A stretch of DNA of 64,000 nt from Piezodorus guildinii (GCA_023052935.1 CM041294.1:38339236-38403235); one strand, 5' to 3'; shown: positions 42,045 to 54,121, numbered from the stretch's first letter. Program-made: numbers and translations. Notes: generated by a model not told the origin, from the sequence alone.

Positions 42045-42750
42045 CGGGTACCTTCAAAAACTAGCTTACTTGATATCTTTAATCAATATATAAACTATAT
42101 TTACTGAAACCATTGGATTTCCTTTCCAATGGTATCGTGTTTTCCAATAGGTGGCATTCAGGAGAAGATTATAGTAAACAAGTTTCGATAAATAATATTA
42201 TTATTTAAAAACAAGTTACACATATAAAATCTATTTACCCTATGCCTGAGAATTACATTACAGTTAACCTTGCCATACAATATCACATCCAGAGAAAATA
42301 CCTTTAAAACAATTAGTCGGCTGGCGAAGGTGGAAATCGTCTCAGGCGTCCCTCCTAGGCTCTCAGACCCCCAGCTTCTATCTCTGAACCCCGACCGCCA
42401 TCTCCTCTTCTTGTAGATGGACCCCGACTCTCCTCTTGTTAGACTTCCACTTTCGTGGCTGGAATAAGACTGCACTTCGAATCTCCTTTCTCGTCCTCGT
42501 CACCTCGGGCGGGGCTGATATGGGAAGTCCAACCTTGGTCCAGCCTAGTAGCTGGGGTCTAGAATGTACCAGGTGTACCGCGGGGGGAGAGAAGGGGGCA
42601 GCCCACAGACAGCCCAAGCCCACGGACAATCCAAGGGGGTTTGGGAAATGCCTTTTGACTTTTGCCGACAAAGCTTATTAATATTTATTTAATTAATGAA
42701 ATAATTAGCCAATCCTAAATTACTTCCCTCAGTATCCACAATACATAACA
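42045..42750. other. Unidentified insert with GC-rich core
   Basis: This separates two halves of an E element. 42300-42670 is markedly GC-rich for the window (CTCAGACCCCCAGCTTC, CACCTCGGGCGGGGC, CGCGGGGGGAGAG). Frames of 80-105 codons exist on both strands and overlap, with no domain in any. No terminal repeats or poly(A) found. Confidence 0.4.
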
Positions 42751-43048
42751 CTATACATTTTTATGATATTCTCAAAAACGGCTTAAACGAATTTGTTTAA
42801 ACTTGCTATATCGATATAAGATTTAATATACTCTAATATCATGTAGGTTTCTTTCAGGTTGAAATAGTCTGAGAGAGTTGAAATTCCGATATTCTAAATT
42901 TTCCTTAAATATTTTAGAAAATATTTTGTCTAAAAAAATAACGTAACGGAGATTGATGGATAGCGGATAAAAGTAACTGATTGTTGTAGATAATTATAAT
43001 AGATTTGTGTTTAATGTTATTATATTATAATATAATAATAATAAAACG

Positions 43049-43340
43049 CAGGGGGTTATCTGTAGCTTGCTGGTTAGCTGAACAGCCTCCTATGCTCAAG
43101 GTCTCGGGTTCAAAACCGTAGGGGGCCCTAGGATTTTTTAATGGGAGTAAAAAATCCTTAGTTATGCCGTCCTTCGGAGAGGATGTTAAAGGGTGGTCCC
43201 GAGCCTGTGCGATGTCAGTTACTCGTTAAAGATCCCAATTCTAATTAAATCTGGATACACAAAATTTAGGGCTCCCACTGTAGCATCGTCCGATTAGCTA
43301 CAGTAGCATGAAGGGACGTTAAATAAATAAACAAAAAAAC
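43049..43340 (+). repeat. SINE-B, full length
   Basis: Head GGGGGTTATCTGTAGCTTGC, B-box GGGTTCAAAACC, complete body, ending GGACGTTAAATAAATAAAC. Near-duplicate flanks AATAATAAAACGCA / AATAATAAAGCACA suggest a decayed target duplication. Nested in E. Confidence 0.88.
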
Positions 43341-43379
43341 AAAATAATAAAGCACATGTTTCAATCGTAACTCAACGTT

Positions 43380-43400
43380 ATAAAAAAAAAAAAAAAAAAA
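43380..43400. repeat. Poly(A) run
   Basis: About 20 A within the E remnant. Confidence 0.9.
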
Positions 43401-43469
43401 AATTGGTTTTAACATCGGAAGTAAATGAATGTGGTGTCATGTGCTCTTCAGATTTATTTTTAGTGAAAT

Positions 43470-43790
43470 TTATATAGTATTGAGCAATTTATTATTATTA
43501 TCATTCATTATTTTATTCCCGAGTTCATAGAAGTCAGTATTCTACACATAACAATGTAAATGTTTTCTATTTATCTTCTCTCTTTGGGATTCTCTTTTTG
43601 AGCTTTTTCTTTCAAGTTGAGAGCAACTTTATTACGAAAAGAGACGGGGTTGCTTCCCTTACTTCTGCGGCGGGGAATAGGCCTGTTTACAACTTTTCAT
43701 CGTCACAACTTAAGATGTTACATACTACCACTCGTGTATTTGTGGTCAGCATTTATGTTATTCATCTAACTTTTTTTTTTTTTTAGCTTT
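43470..43790. other. No gene recognised
   Basis: AT-rich; a 62-codon frame at 43598 has no domain. Confidence 0.45.
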
Positions 43791-43794
43791 AAAT

Positions 43795-44047
43795 AGTTCT
43801 GACTCCTAACCCACATAAATCCTCTTGTTCGCAACATATCATCCTCACATATGTCCAACAACCCTCGGAGACGATTGAAAAGAAGATGGCCTCGGGATCT
43901 ACTTACTTAAATAAACATCGAAATTCAATCGCTGGGTAGTTTCTTCACAAGCCTTTTCACGTCCTTTATTATAATTCAACACTTTTACTTGTTGTATTTA
44001 TGTTATATACAGTTGTAAAATTCAATAAAATATAAATAAAAAAAATC
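43795..44047 (+). mobile_element. Jockey-2 LINE 3' end
   Basis: The last codons read NPRRRLKRRWPRDLL, then TAA. They are followed by a 3'UTR with ACTTGTTGTATTTATGTTAT, ACAGTTGTAAAATTCAATAA and a short A tail, as in the 63050 end of the full-length copy. Upstream codons are degraded. Confidence 0.85.
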
Positions 44048-44049
44048 TA

Positions 44050-44980
44050 TTAGTTAAAAAATATCGAGGTCCTTCCTGATGTACGTATCCAGGGGAGGAA
44101 ATTTAGGGGCTCCTGCCCTCTACCTATCATGATTTTTTTTTTTTTTTTTGCTCAGAAGATCAATATTTGTGAATGAAATATAAATGATTCTCCATTTTGA
44201 CCAATCAGCGGATTCGTTCTTATGAGGATTAATCCAGTGACGGGTCCAAATTAGTTTTAAATGAATTCAGGATATGTTGTTTGTATCCATCAATTATTTA
44301 TTTATTTTTATTTTTTGTGATCATTTTGAGAGAGATTGAAGAAGAAGAGGTTGAAGAAAACATTTAAAATCTTTCTCAGCCCCCGAGGATGTGAGGGTGT
44401 GAGATTCAGACAGAGATGAGAAGCGGGAGAAATTTTAAGTAAAAATAACCACTGAAAAAAAAAAAAAAAATACTAATGTGATTATGATTTAAAAATTCTG
44501 ACTAATTTAAATGCTGATTAACATTCAGCTACATATAGTAAATATTTTCAATAAATAATTACTCAGTAGTTAAAAAAAAAAAAAAATCGTTTTAGTATAT
44601 CTATCTAAGTAGGGGAAAACAATCGATTATGGATTATGTCTATCTACTGCTTTTCCCAGTCAGTGATAAATCGAAGAAGCGGAAGACCCTAATTTATAAA
44701 TTCACGAAGTATATTAGGTAAAGATAGAAAAAATCAATGTATGAGCAAACTTTAATTTTCATAATTTATGTACGTTTAGACATTTGTACGTTGCTAGTTT
44801 CTTAGTTTTTTTTTTTTTTTTTTTTAGTATTCAGACCATCATAGCTTCCAAACGGTTCATAGCGACAAATCTTATGTACCATAAATATTCTCCACTCAAT
44901 TTATGATACGAAAACTGTCGTCAAAGTTTTCATCCGATCAACACCTACTAGAGCGTGCCAAAAAGGCCACAACAAAATGT
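44050..44980. other. No gene recognised
   Basis: AT-rich with several A/T runs (44130-44150, 44458-44470, 44574-44586, 44808-44825). No match. Confidence 0.5.
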
Positions 44981-44983
44981 GGC

Positions 44984-45335
44984 TTATTACTCTCACTTAC
45001 CCATACATGAAATATATAGTAAGGGAAAGTATTGCGATCGTGATTTTCGAATTCCAGTTCTCAGAGGAAATACATTTTTTAGGGTCCCCTGAGTCCAAAT
45101 TACCAAGTCCTGAAAAAAAGTCTGTGTGGTAAGTCTAAAGCCAAAACAAAAAGTCGTAAGAAACTGAAATATCATATATGCCCGAGATGTTACAGCAACT
45201 TTTTCTCTAAAATCGGCCAACCGGAAGATCTACTTAATACCATGCATTTAGCACTTTTATTTTACATTTTTCTCAAAAACGGCTCTAACGATTTTGATTA
45301 ACTCACTATATTGATGTAAAATGAATAGGCTTTAA
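44984..45335 (-). repeat. E element, minus, truncated
   Basis: Starts CTCACTTACCCATACATGAA, then ATATAGTAAGGGAAAGTATTG and GCGATCGTG. It runs through GGTCCCCTGAGTCCAAAT, GCCCGAGATGTTACAGCAAC and GATTTTGATTAACTC, then stops at ATGAATAGGCTTTAATC. The remaining half is absent. Confidence 0.78.
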
Positions 45336-45469
45336 TCAAGATCAACAAAGCTTGAGCGTGACGTCTTGTTGCGATTTTTAGAGTGAATAAAAGGTTACAC
45401 AATACAAACTACAGATCCCCAACCAAAGATTTTGTGCGTTACCTTAGTAGCGTCGAGACAAACTCAAGA

Positions 45470-46262
45470 AAAGGCTCAAATCTAATCAAATTTAACGATT
45501 ATTCAACTGCTTTATCCGCTTCATCTTTGGGATATCCAGGCACACCTCTGTAACCCGATTCTACGAAGACTTGAAGTGGCTTTACCCTTCCTACCGTTGT
45601 AAGTACCTCCTGGCTTCCTTTCTCTTCCAAGTTCTCCAATCCCGCCGTCCGTCTTACAAATCAGATATGTTTCTTTTCAAATCCTCAGTCCACTCGCGCC
45701 ACACTCGCTCACGGCCTTCGGGCATGTATATAACGCCCCATCGAACTCCAGCTATCGACAGATCTTTCCTAATTCGATCTTCAACCTTACTCTATTCCTT
45801 CTTACATCCGTGACTCCAATACTCTTCCGACATTCAAATCTCGCCTGTTCAATCATCTCCTGTCTCTCCAATTTCCGAAGAATCCTAATTAGTTTTCTAA
45901 TTTCAATTAAAATTAATAACAAAACAGATAGAAACGTTAATATACCTATTATATTTTATGTTATCTTGTGTTTTGCACTTATTATAATATTAGTATATTG
46001 TTAAAAAAACAAAACACTGGTATGATTTTTTAATGAAAGTTGTATATATGTTCATATTTCTTATTATGTTTATTATCTAGTTTAGTTTTCAATAATTTTT
46101 TATTATTTGTGGCTGCTTTTTAATCAATTGTTTGTAATTTTTTTTCTTTCTTTGTATTGTTTTTGTATACTCTAAGACCTTAAGTTTTTATTTTAATTTT
46201 CTTGTTATGTTATTCTAAAGGGACTAGTCCCAGAATTTATAAAGAGTTATTATTATTATTAA
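45470..46262 (+). mobile_element. CR1-group LINE 3' fragment
   Basis: Codons NCFIRFIFGISRHTSVTRF and FYEDLKWLYPS, then LLASFLFQVLQSRRPSYKSD, and HRTPAIDRSFLIRSSTL match the copy at 2740-3690. A shift and stops occur near 45800. The 3' end has palindrome GGGACTAGTCCC (46220-46231), AGAATTTATAAAG and a (TTA)n tail. 5'-truncated pseudogene. Confidence 0.82.
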
Positions 46263-46264
46263 AT

Positions 46265-46980
46265 CCGTCCTGTTGTAAGGTTCAATGGATATAATAGCTT
46301 ATTTAACTACTTTATAACCCGTCCTCTTTTCTTTAATCGAACTTGAGAAAAAGATTAAACCTCTAACCCATAAAAAAGCCTTTCTCCGCTTCAAAACCTA
46401 CCTCCAGATCTCTCTCTGAATCAACTGCAGTCCTTTTTTTTTAAATTTTATTAGAAAAATAATGCAGTACTTAATCAAAGACTAGTTTTTTAATTACATC
46501 ACTTCACGATATCTGCTCAATCTATCCTGAAGCACGTACTTTCTCCGTTCATTCTTGATTCGTTTTACTCTTTATTAATCAGCATTTATATTTAAATACC
46601 CTTAATGATAAACGATTATTTGTCTTAATTGCATCGTCTCATGTTTTAATCTCTTACTTACACGCGATATTGTCTGTTTGTACAGTGTTTATCTCAGTTC
46701 TCGTTTGTTTTGCAATATTTATGTTCTAATTGATGTTTTAAGTACTAATACGTATTTTAAAAGTGGTGCTGATCCAAGAGAATTATCTACGTTTTACGTC
46801 TAGAACCATAGATTGCTTGATGCATGTAATGTTCTAATAGCTTCAACTATCTTTCAGTGGTTCAGAATAATTATCTATTTTTGGTTATGCGGTCGTGTTT
46901 GATTATGATAAAGGGCGTGTTTAAATGCAGAAAACAAAATGTCTATTTCTGTCGAAGCCCGTGACCGAATCCTGTTGTTC
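46265..46980. other. No gene recognised
   Basis: AT-rich; no match. Confidence 0.5.
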
Positions 46981-46984
46981 GAGG

Positions 46985-47115
46985 TAAATAGGACAACGAG
47001 CTAGGGATTTCCCGGGTTTTCACGGCGCTGTTGCCGCTGGTGGAGATGTGGCAACACCGGCAGCCACTTCCGCCGCCTCCGCGTCTTATATTCCAATCTG
47101 TCCCCTATGTCATCA
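46985..47115. promoter_or_regulatory. GC-rich island
   Basis: CpG- and GC-rich block (CACGGCGCTGTTGCCGCTGG, GTGGCAACACCGG, CCGCCGCCTCCGCG). It shares GGCAACAC words with the island at 6735-6880. Promoter function is inferred only. Confidence 0.3.
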
Positions 47116-47119
47116 CCTG

Positions 47120-48205
47120 TCGATGTATCTATGCAAATTTATCGATATTGTTATAGAGATTGTCGAATATTTCTAGCGATCGATCGTATTATCCTCTGCA
47201 TTTTGCTTATTTCGTAGTAATACTGTTATTGTCTAGTCTATTTTATTATTTTTGTGATTAAGAGAATAGTCCTTAGACATCTCTTGCTAAGTCAACTGAC
47301 TGTTTCTAATTTTTTTATATTAAAAAAAAATATTATCTTCTTAAATTGACCATTTAATGGCAATGCACTGTAGACGAAAAGTTCCTAAGTTTCCGATAAA
47401 CTAATCAAAACTGAAAAGGTTTCTTCACAATCTGTACAAAAAAACTATTATTAAGATATTTACATGCTTAAAAATGCCACGTATTCGAGACGAAATGTAG
47501 AATAAAGGAATGATAATGATTCTCCAATATCAATTGAAAATAATTTAAATAACACAATTATAAATAATATAAAAATAGAGTTTATCTATCATAAACAGTT
47601 CGACTTAGAACTAGAAGAGTGTCTAGTGTCCCATCTTTTCCTCCAGCGTTAACAGTCTCAGCCTCTTACTCCGTATAGAATGTGTGAAATGTCAGACCCA
47701 AACCGTTTTACAAATTCAAATTCAACGAAATTGATCATTTATAATGAAATTATATCATTTATTTAGATATGAAGTTTTCACGCAATGCGAAGAATAAGGC
47801 CCTATTACACGCACGGTAACATATCGTCGTCCGGCAGTAAAGGGTTAAGAGATCTTAAAAAAAATGTTTTGAAGATCTTGCATCATAGTTATTGAACATA
47901 AAGATGACTAACTAATAAAGAATTGTGTACAGAAACTGATATATAAACATGGTATGAAGGCAAAGAGGTAGAGATGAGCGGGAAATGTAGCTATAAGCAA
48001 TCTATCAGAACTCCTCTACACGATGAATGCCGCAGTAATTACGGGTAGCAAGATACTCAGTAGATGACCTAAAACGAGGTGAATGGGTAGGGTCAACAAA
48101 GAGATATATGTAGCGAGTTAGATATGACATACATAATGATGTTCTAGCTCTAAATTCAACTAAGTCTGTAAAGACTAAAAAAAAAACTATAAATATATTA
48201 AAAAA
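47120..48205. other. No gene recognised
   Basis: AT-rich; no match. Confidence 0.5.
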
Positions 48206-48214
48206 AAAAGTGTA

Positions 48215-48502
48215 CATACAACCCATGAGGGTTTTGGGCTTAGAGATTCTCATACTGATTCTAGGCCAACGGCTGTGCAATAGGGTGATTAGGCCTTGAG
48301 CACGCTCAGCCGCCAGGTTTCCCCCAATTTTTTGGGTACCCAATTTATAGAGGCTGGGTCTGCCCCAGGGGGTTTTCCATACCCTAATGTGGCCCCCCGA
48401 CTATAATAACAGAATAAATAATATTCTGCCACAGCCAGGATTCAAACCAGGACCCGAAGAACAGTAGACTATTGCTCTATCCACTAGACCACTCCGCTGC
48501 CA
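48215..48502 (-). repeat. SINE-D (tRNA-derived), full length, minus
   Basis: On the minus strand the head GGCAGCGGAGTGGTCTAGTG then GATAGAGCA holds a clear A box. GGTTTGAATCC is a B box. The body has CCTCTATAAATTGGGTACCC and GGCGGCTGAGCGTGCTCAAG, ending AACCCTCATGGGTTGTATGT. Reference copy for the family. Confidence 0.88.
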
Positions 48503-48504
48503 TA

Positions 48505-48930
48505 AATATAAAATACTATTATTTAATTATTTTAGATAATATAGCTTTGTTCCTTCAAATTTTCTATTTGATTTATACTACAACATAATAAAGTTTCATT
48601 TTTTTTCCCGTGGTTTCCATAATTTTTAAAATGGGTAAACATATAGTTCCAATTTAAGCCTTTGACATTTAACTATCATTTAGCCGACGTAATAAAATTT
48701 CGAATAAAAAAAATATGTTATGTTGACATTATCTGAAATGATAGGTCTATAAATATTAAAGGGAGAGCTTTCTCTAAAATTCACGGCATGGACATAAAAC
48801 CTTCTTAATGTTGAGAACAGGACGTTGTCTTTAATCTCGAACTTTACCAGTTCAGCTTTCTCATTTTTACCATATTTGGTGACGTTCCATTCCTTTATGT
48901 TAAGCATATTTTAGAATCCTAATTTTACTA
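48505..48930. other. No gene recognised
   Basis: AT-rich; no match. Confidence 0.45.
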
Positions 48931-48934
48931 GTTG

Positions 48935-49661
48935 ATTTGGAACCACACATACCAAGCCATTAAAAAGACAAGACTCAAACCATGATTCTGTATATTATAC
49001 TGAATCATCCAACAGAATAATTTGAACTCACTAACCATGGACCAATTTTTAATTCATCATTAGACAATACTTGACACCGAGAATCTAGAGAGTTTTAATT
49101 GGACTTGAATCTGGGGGAACATACAAGTATGCTAACTCTGTAAACGCTTCAATCCTTCAATCCAAAGTCCTCCGTACAATAGTAAATGCTCCTTATTAAG
49201 TCTCCAACTATACCTTGCACCACGACCTTAATGTTCCATTTATTTCAGACCTAATTCCATCCAAATTTTCCAAATCCCACCAGAACCTCATTCATCATCC
49301 TAATCCTCTGGCTCAATCCCTATCCAGCTCCACTCATCCATACAACCCACCTAGAAGGTTGAAACGGCAGTGGCCCCACGACCTTTTGTAAATATATTGG
49401 AGTTCTAGCACTGGCTAAATTCTCCACTCAATGTGATGTATGTATGAGTGTGTGTATGTGCATATAGGTATAAGTGAATTCTTGACTTTATTGTATTAAT
49501 TCATTATGGTGTATATATTTTATTGTAATTTTATGCTGTGTAAATATTGTATGAATGTAGTATGTATGATATCTTTCACCACTACTATTGATGTACAAAT
49601 TGGGACAGATTGTAATTTTACTCAATAAAAATTGTTGTTGAAAAAAAAAAAAAAAAAAAAT
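48935..49661 (+). mobile_element. Jockey-1 LINE 3' fragment, short 3'UTR type
   Basis: The left 200 bp are heavily diverged but follow the RT order (ACCACACATACCAAG..AAAAAGACAAG). From about 49150 the match is close: codons for LHHDLNVPFISDLIPSKFSK and NPPRRLKRQWP. A stop at YY* (49197-49199) breaks the frame. The 3'UTR lacks the GC cassette and ends ACTCAATAAAAATTG with an A tail. Pseudogene. Confidence 0.85.
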
Positions 49662-49764
49662 TTACTAGAATTATATTTCTGTCAGATATCTTTAACATTG
49701 TTCCCTAAACGTTGTCCCCCCATTAAATAAGTACGTAGCTTCTGAAACACATGTTCTGTTTCAT

Positions 49765-49930
49765 TTTGATGAGATCATCCAACAGTCATTTATTTCGCAA
49801 CCTCACTAACCATGGACCATGTTTTTGGAATATGCAGTCATTTTAGAGCAAATTGGACTTAGTAAACCGAGAATTTAGTAGAGAATTTTTAAATTGATCT
49901 TGATCCTCGGATGGGAATATACACTAGTTA
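49765..49930 (+). repeat. Repeat of diverged Jockey-1 segment
   Basis: GATCATCCAACAG, CCTCACTAACCATGGACCA and CCGAGAATTTAG resemble 49004-49125 more closely than they resemble the Jockey-1 consensus. A second, older copy of this segment. Confidence 0.45.
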
Positions 49931-50044
49931 GTGGTCAGTAACGTCTTTGTAAGTTGCTTCACTAAGTCTGACAAGCCTCAAATACTCGAAATTTGGGCTT
50001 TTCACGTTATCTAGTCACCCTAATAAATCCTTCGTCGTCATATT

Positions 50045-50525
50045 TATCTCTGGGTGTTATACTGAGTTAGAGTATCTTAAAAAATATAAAACCTCCCTAC
50101 ATAACTGAACTCCTCACACTCCGCTCAGACATCCATTTGTTAAACACTAGAACCCAATCAATCAATATTTATACCCCATCACATAGAGCTGCATCCTTAC
50201 ACAAATCCTTTCTCGTTCGCTCCTCATTATTTTGGAATTTCTTGCCTATCTCTATCCGTAAAACCGTCTCTCACTTCTTTCAAACATCAACTCTTCCAAT
50301 GCCTCCTTGAATCTCAATCCTCCGTTCTATTGTAAATATAGATATCTGTAGTATAAATATGTGTATATATAAGTGCGTGCTCCAAGTGTATATAAGTATG
50401 CCAAGATATATAGATGTATTAAATCTGTCGTTATTTTTTATTTTGAAGTATCTGGATAATAGGCAATTTTTTGTTTTCATTGTTCTTGTTGGGGACTTGG
50501 TCCCAGAATAAAGATTTTTTTTCAT
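50045..50525 (+). mobile_element. CR1-group LINE 3' end, subfamily 2
   Basis: Codons LLTLRSDIHLLNTRTQSINI, TPSHRAASLHKSFLVRSSLF and WNFLPISIRKT are the conserved C-terminal end. The 3' end has GGGACTTGGTCCC (50492-50504) followed by AGAATAAAGA and a T/A-rich tail. It matches 37020-37430. 5'-truncated. Confidence 0.82.
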
Positions 50526-50529
50526 TTCA

Positions 50530-51035
50530 TATCGTTTTAATTTTTTTCATTTCATATTTATAATACAGTTCTGTTCCTTGTTAATCATAAAGTTTTATAC
50601 ATAATATTCTCCTTTAATGAGACATTGAATCTAGCCGAGTCACTAACGCTTAATATCGATTTTCGAAAGCTCGACCCTCCAACAATCGATGTTGAGGATT
50701 ACAGCCGGACTGAAGTCCTAATCTCTCCCTCACTCTTCCCCTATCCTACCGCCCTTTCCCATCCCCACCCTTGGCAAAGCATTTCAATTTTAAATGTCCC
50801 ATTAAACGGTGTTTTGAAAACAAGGCTTTAAAGATTAATAACCTGGATTCGGGACAAATTCTGTTGTAGGGTTTAATTAATGACCACGGTGTAGGATGAA
50901 GATTATTTGATTAATTTAGGTTCTGTCGCTGGCTGAGGAGTTAATTCTGAGCTTACTTTAACCTCTTCTATAGCCTTGGACTAAAGTGGTCAACACAATG
51001 AAATTTCATTTTTTCCAGCCAACATTTTATTGTTT
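50530..51035. other. No gene recognised
   Basis: AT-rich, with a GC-richer pyrimidine block at 50700-50780; no domain. Confidence 0.45.
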
Positions 51036-51053
51036 TTAATGATTGTATATATA

Positions 51054-51789
51054 CAACTAAATACAAGTGTGTAAATAAAAACCGGTAAACAAATAGGTCT
51101 CGAATTAAATATCGATAAGACGAAATATCTGAATTGTAGCAGAATTGGTGGCGATCTTGGTGATATTGATATATCAGGGCATACTTTTGAACACGTAGAG
51201 AAATTCAAGTATTTAGGTTCAATGATAACAAGAAAAAATGAAATCCAGGAAGAAATAAAGTCTCGATTAAAGGTGGGAAATGCGTGTTATTATTCAGTTG
51301 CTAAATTACTTATCCCGCAGCTTCTCTCTAGAAACTTAAAGGTTAGAATTTATAAAACTATTATTCTTCCGACGGTTCTTTACGGATGTGAAACGTGGCC
51401 GCATACTTTGAAGGATGAACAACGGCTTAAGGTTTTCGAAAATAAGGTACTGCGTAAAATATTTGGTCCGAAGAGAGATAAGGCCACTGGAAAGTTTAGA
51501 AGGTTACACAACGCCGAATTGCGGAGTTTGTACCCTTTGAATATAATTGAGTTGATAGCAAGTTGTTGGGCTCGGTGAGGAACGGATTCCGAGAAGGTTG
51601 GTATTCGCTGAACCAACCGGTAAGCTTCAGAAAGGTACGCCGAAGCGTCGATAGGATGATTGCATTAAGGCTGATCTTGGGGGCTTGGGCTTGACCGGCG
51701 AACATTGAACGAGTCTGTGCAGGCGAAGTTTGGTGGTATCGGCATCGAACCTTCGGGTTCAGTAAGCCTTTTATTATTATTATTATTAT
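51054..51789 (+). mobile_element. RTE-like LINE, 5'-truncated, with target duplication
   Basis: A perfect 16-bp duplication AATGATTGTATATATA lies at 51038-51053 and 51790-51805. The RT C-terminal part follows, then hairpin (51747-51760), TAA and a (TTA)n tail. The target was itself beside a (TA)n array. Confidence 0.93.
51100..51765 (+). pseudogene. RTE-like RT, C-terminal part, frameshifted
   Basis: Open from GHTFEHVEKFKYLGSMITRK through VLYGCETW and KVLRKIFGPKRDKATGKFRR to IIELIAS. A deletion of about 25 bp near 51563 then shifts the frame. Upstream (51100-51160) and downstream parts lie in other frames and contain stops. The YADD region is absent. The protein is homologous to the 1169-2076 frame, which is intact over the same stretch. 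Confidence 0.88.
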
Positions 51790-51795
51790 AATGAT

Positions 51796-51797
51796 TG

Positions 51798-51885
<88 letters not shown>
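51796..51885. repeat. (TA)n microsatellite
   Basis: About 42 TA units, beginning inside the right target duplication of the RTE copy. Confidence 0.95.
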
Positions 51886-51887
<2 letters not shown>

Positions 51888-52054
51888 TGGGAGGAGTTGA
51901 AGAAATACATGTTTATTGAAGTTAGAGATGTAGGAATGGAAATAGGTAATCAATTCCCGAGAAAGGAAACTCAGATGGTAAAGGTTTTTTTTTTTTAAAG
52001 AAAGCAGTATTTTTATCGGAAGGGGCACGAGGAATGAGAATTTATACTTTTATA

Positions 52055-52320
52055 ACCCATGGGGGGTCTTTGGTTCAGTACGTGTCGAGATTCTTCCTGT
52101 TTCTAGACTAATGATCGTATAAGGAGGTGATTAGGCCGAGATCACGCTCAGCCGCCAGGTTTTTTCCCCAATTTTATGGTACCTACTTTATAGACGCAAA
52201 TGGGTCTCCCAACCTCATAGTCGGCCCACGGCTGGGTATTAGAATAAATAATTATTTTGCCAGAGCCGGGATTTGAATCCAAAACCTAGAGGACAGTAAT
52301 CTAGATCGCACCACTTGCTA
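52055..52320 (-). repeat. SINE-D, minus, diverged
   Basis: TAACCCATGG, GTGATTAGGCCGAGATCACG, CTCAGCCGCCAGGTTTTTTC, TTTGAATCC (B box on the plus strand as GGATTTGAATCC) follow family order. The head is eroded. Confidence 0.78.
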
Positions 52321-52324
52321 GTTT

Positions 52325-53435
52325 AATAATAGAGTAACTATAGGTCATTAACATGAAATGTAATGTTTAAAATATGAATGGAAAAATAAGGTGAAAGAAG
52401 GTTTTGAGGATGTTAGGGATTGGAGTAGGAAGACATCGAGAAGGTATTTTTCTTCAGAAATAGTTTTTTTTTTTTATCTTATCTATGTTATGTTACCTAT
52501 GTTATATCGAAGCTGTTATATTTAGAGGGTTCAAAAACTATGATTTCTTATTTTCTTTTAGTCTATATTTTCTAGGTCTGGTGTATTTCTATTTCTTCGA
52601 GAATACTTTGGATAATAACTTATTCTCGAACAAAATAGGAAGCTGTAACTTATTGCGATGTTTTACACGAGTCTGAAAACGTTTTTTTTTTAAATCATGA
52701 TGTACATGGTATAATTGCAATAAATGAAATGAAACTATGAATGCATCTTGTTTTATTGAGAATAATGAATGTATCATAAAAATAATAATCGAATTGAAAC
52801 CGAATGAAAAACTATGGGTATAGTACACTACAAAAAGTTGATAATTTTGGATTTACATGAATTTCAATAGAATTTATTGTAATCAAATTGAATTTTTTTT
52901 TTACCCCAATGTAGTGTCATATTATGCTAAAATTTTCTTCTATTTTTTTTTCTTGGATCTCGATACATTTTTAAAATTTTTCTGTTGATCTATTATTTTA
53001 TGCTAATAATATTACATTTTGATATTTCTCCTGGTGGGGGATATCGCTTCTATAATTACACTATCATTAAGCTAGTCTTAAGTAAACCTTACGCACTCAC
53101 TATATTGGCATCGTTAAGGAGCTGGTGGAAATTTGAGTCTACTGAACGAAAGGTTTTATAGAACTTCTAACAAGTCATAAAAGTGTTTTCTTCTTTTTTC
53201 AATGAGTTCTTCAATTTTTGGGACATTAAATAATTTATGAAATTTTTCCGCCTTTGTTCTGTTGAGAGATGTTTTTTTGGAAATTTCCTTTTAAATTTCA
53301 GTATAATAGATAATAATAATATTATTATTGCTATATTTGTTTATGGAAGGATATGGATTTGGAATGCCGATTATAAAACTCACTAATTTGTTAGGAGGAT
53401 TTGCCGTAATATTAATATTGAAATGAAAATGAAAA
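52325..53435. other. No gene recognised
   Basis: AT-rich; no match. Confidence 0.5.
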
Positions 53436-53439
53436 ACTT

Positions 53440-53950
53440 CTTTATTATCTTGGGACTAAAGTCCATTAAGAATAAAATAAAAAAACAGATTTGATGACTT
53501 TAAAAATGTGGTCATGGCTTTAAACAACAAATTTCTAAACTAAAAAAAATTGTAAAATATGTACATATTTACAATCAGACCTTTAGAATGAAAAAACAAA
53601 CAAAACAGAAATAGCGACTTCATCAGTGAATAAATATAAACACAACAAAATTGGTATTTTCTAGCATCTGCAGTTTGAGGTTATTGTCTGTTGGACTGGG
53701 TAAGGAGAAGGTGGTTGCAAAGGAGCGATTTGAAGGAGGAAGCAGTTCTTACATGACGGATCTCAGGAGGGATAGAATTCCAAAGAAAGTTGCTTTGGCT
53801 AGAAAGGATTTGTTAAAGGCAGGTACGGTGAGGAGGTGAGTAACAGAAACACGGGATCTGGTAGAACGGGACTGAATTGATTTAAATTGAAGGGTTTGGA
53901 AGATGAATATTGTTTGTTCTACTGCGAAGGGAGTATTTAGGAAGTGCATT
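53440..53950 (-). mobile_element. CR1-group LINE 3' end, minus
   Basis: Minus-strand codons HLLTVPAFNKSFLAKATFFG keep the pattern of the family end (HRT..KSFL.R...WN). The 3' end reads GGACTTTAGTCCCAAGATAA then TAAAG (53445-53464 on the plus strand as CTTTATTATCTTGGGAC). Pseudogene. Confidence 0.7.
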
Positions 53951-54121
53951 CATTTCAGTAACAACCACAATAGGTTACTGCATCAGGCTCATTTAGTTTT
54001 CAACGATTAACATATAGAAATTATGAATATGGTCTGTAACTAATAAAACATGTAAGTATAGTAGAGCAGAAAGTTAGCAAGAGACTTAAAATTATTAATT
54101 TTTATTCGCATTCACACTTAC

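Larger units (their letters stand above)
41965..43462 (-). repeat. E element, minus, interrupted twice
   Basis: GGGCCACTTTATACTATTGC at about 41995 and CTCAAAAACGGCTTAAACGA at about 42772 are consecutive in intact E copies, so about 700 bp has been inserted between them. It continues to 43045, is broken by a SINE-B (43049-43340), and resumes to GGAAGTAAATGAATG at about 43420-43462. Diverged. Confidence 0.6.

Noticed and set aside
42378..42681. Overlapping 80-105 codon frames in the GC-rich insert as genes
   Set aside because: Long frames on both strands are expected in GC-rich DNA, and none shows a recognisable motif.
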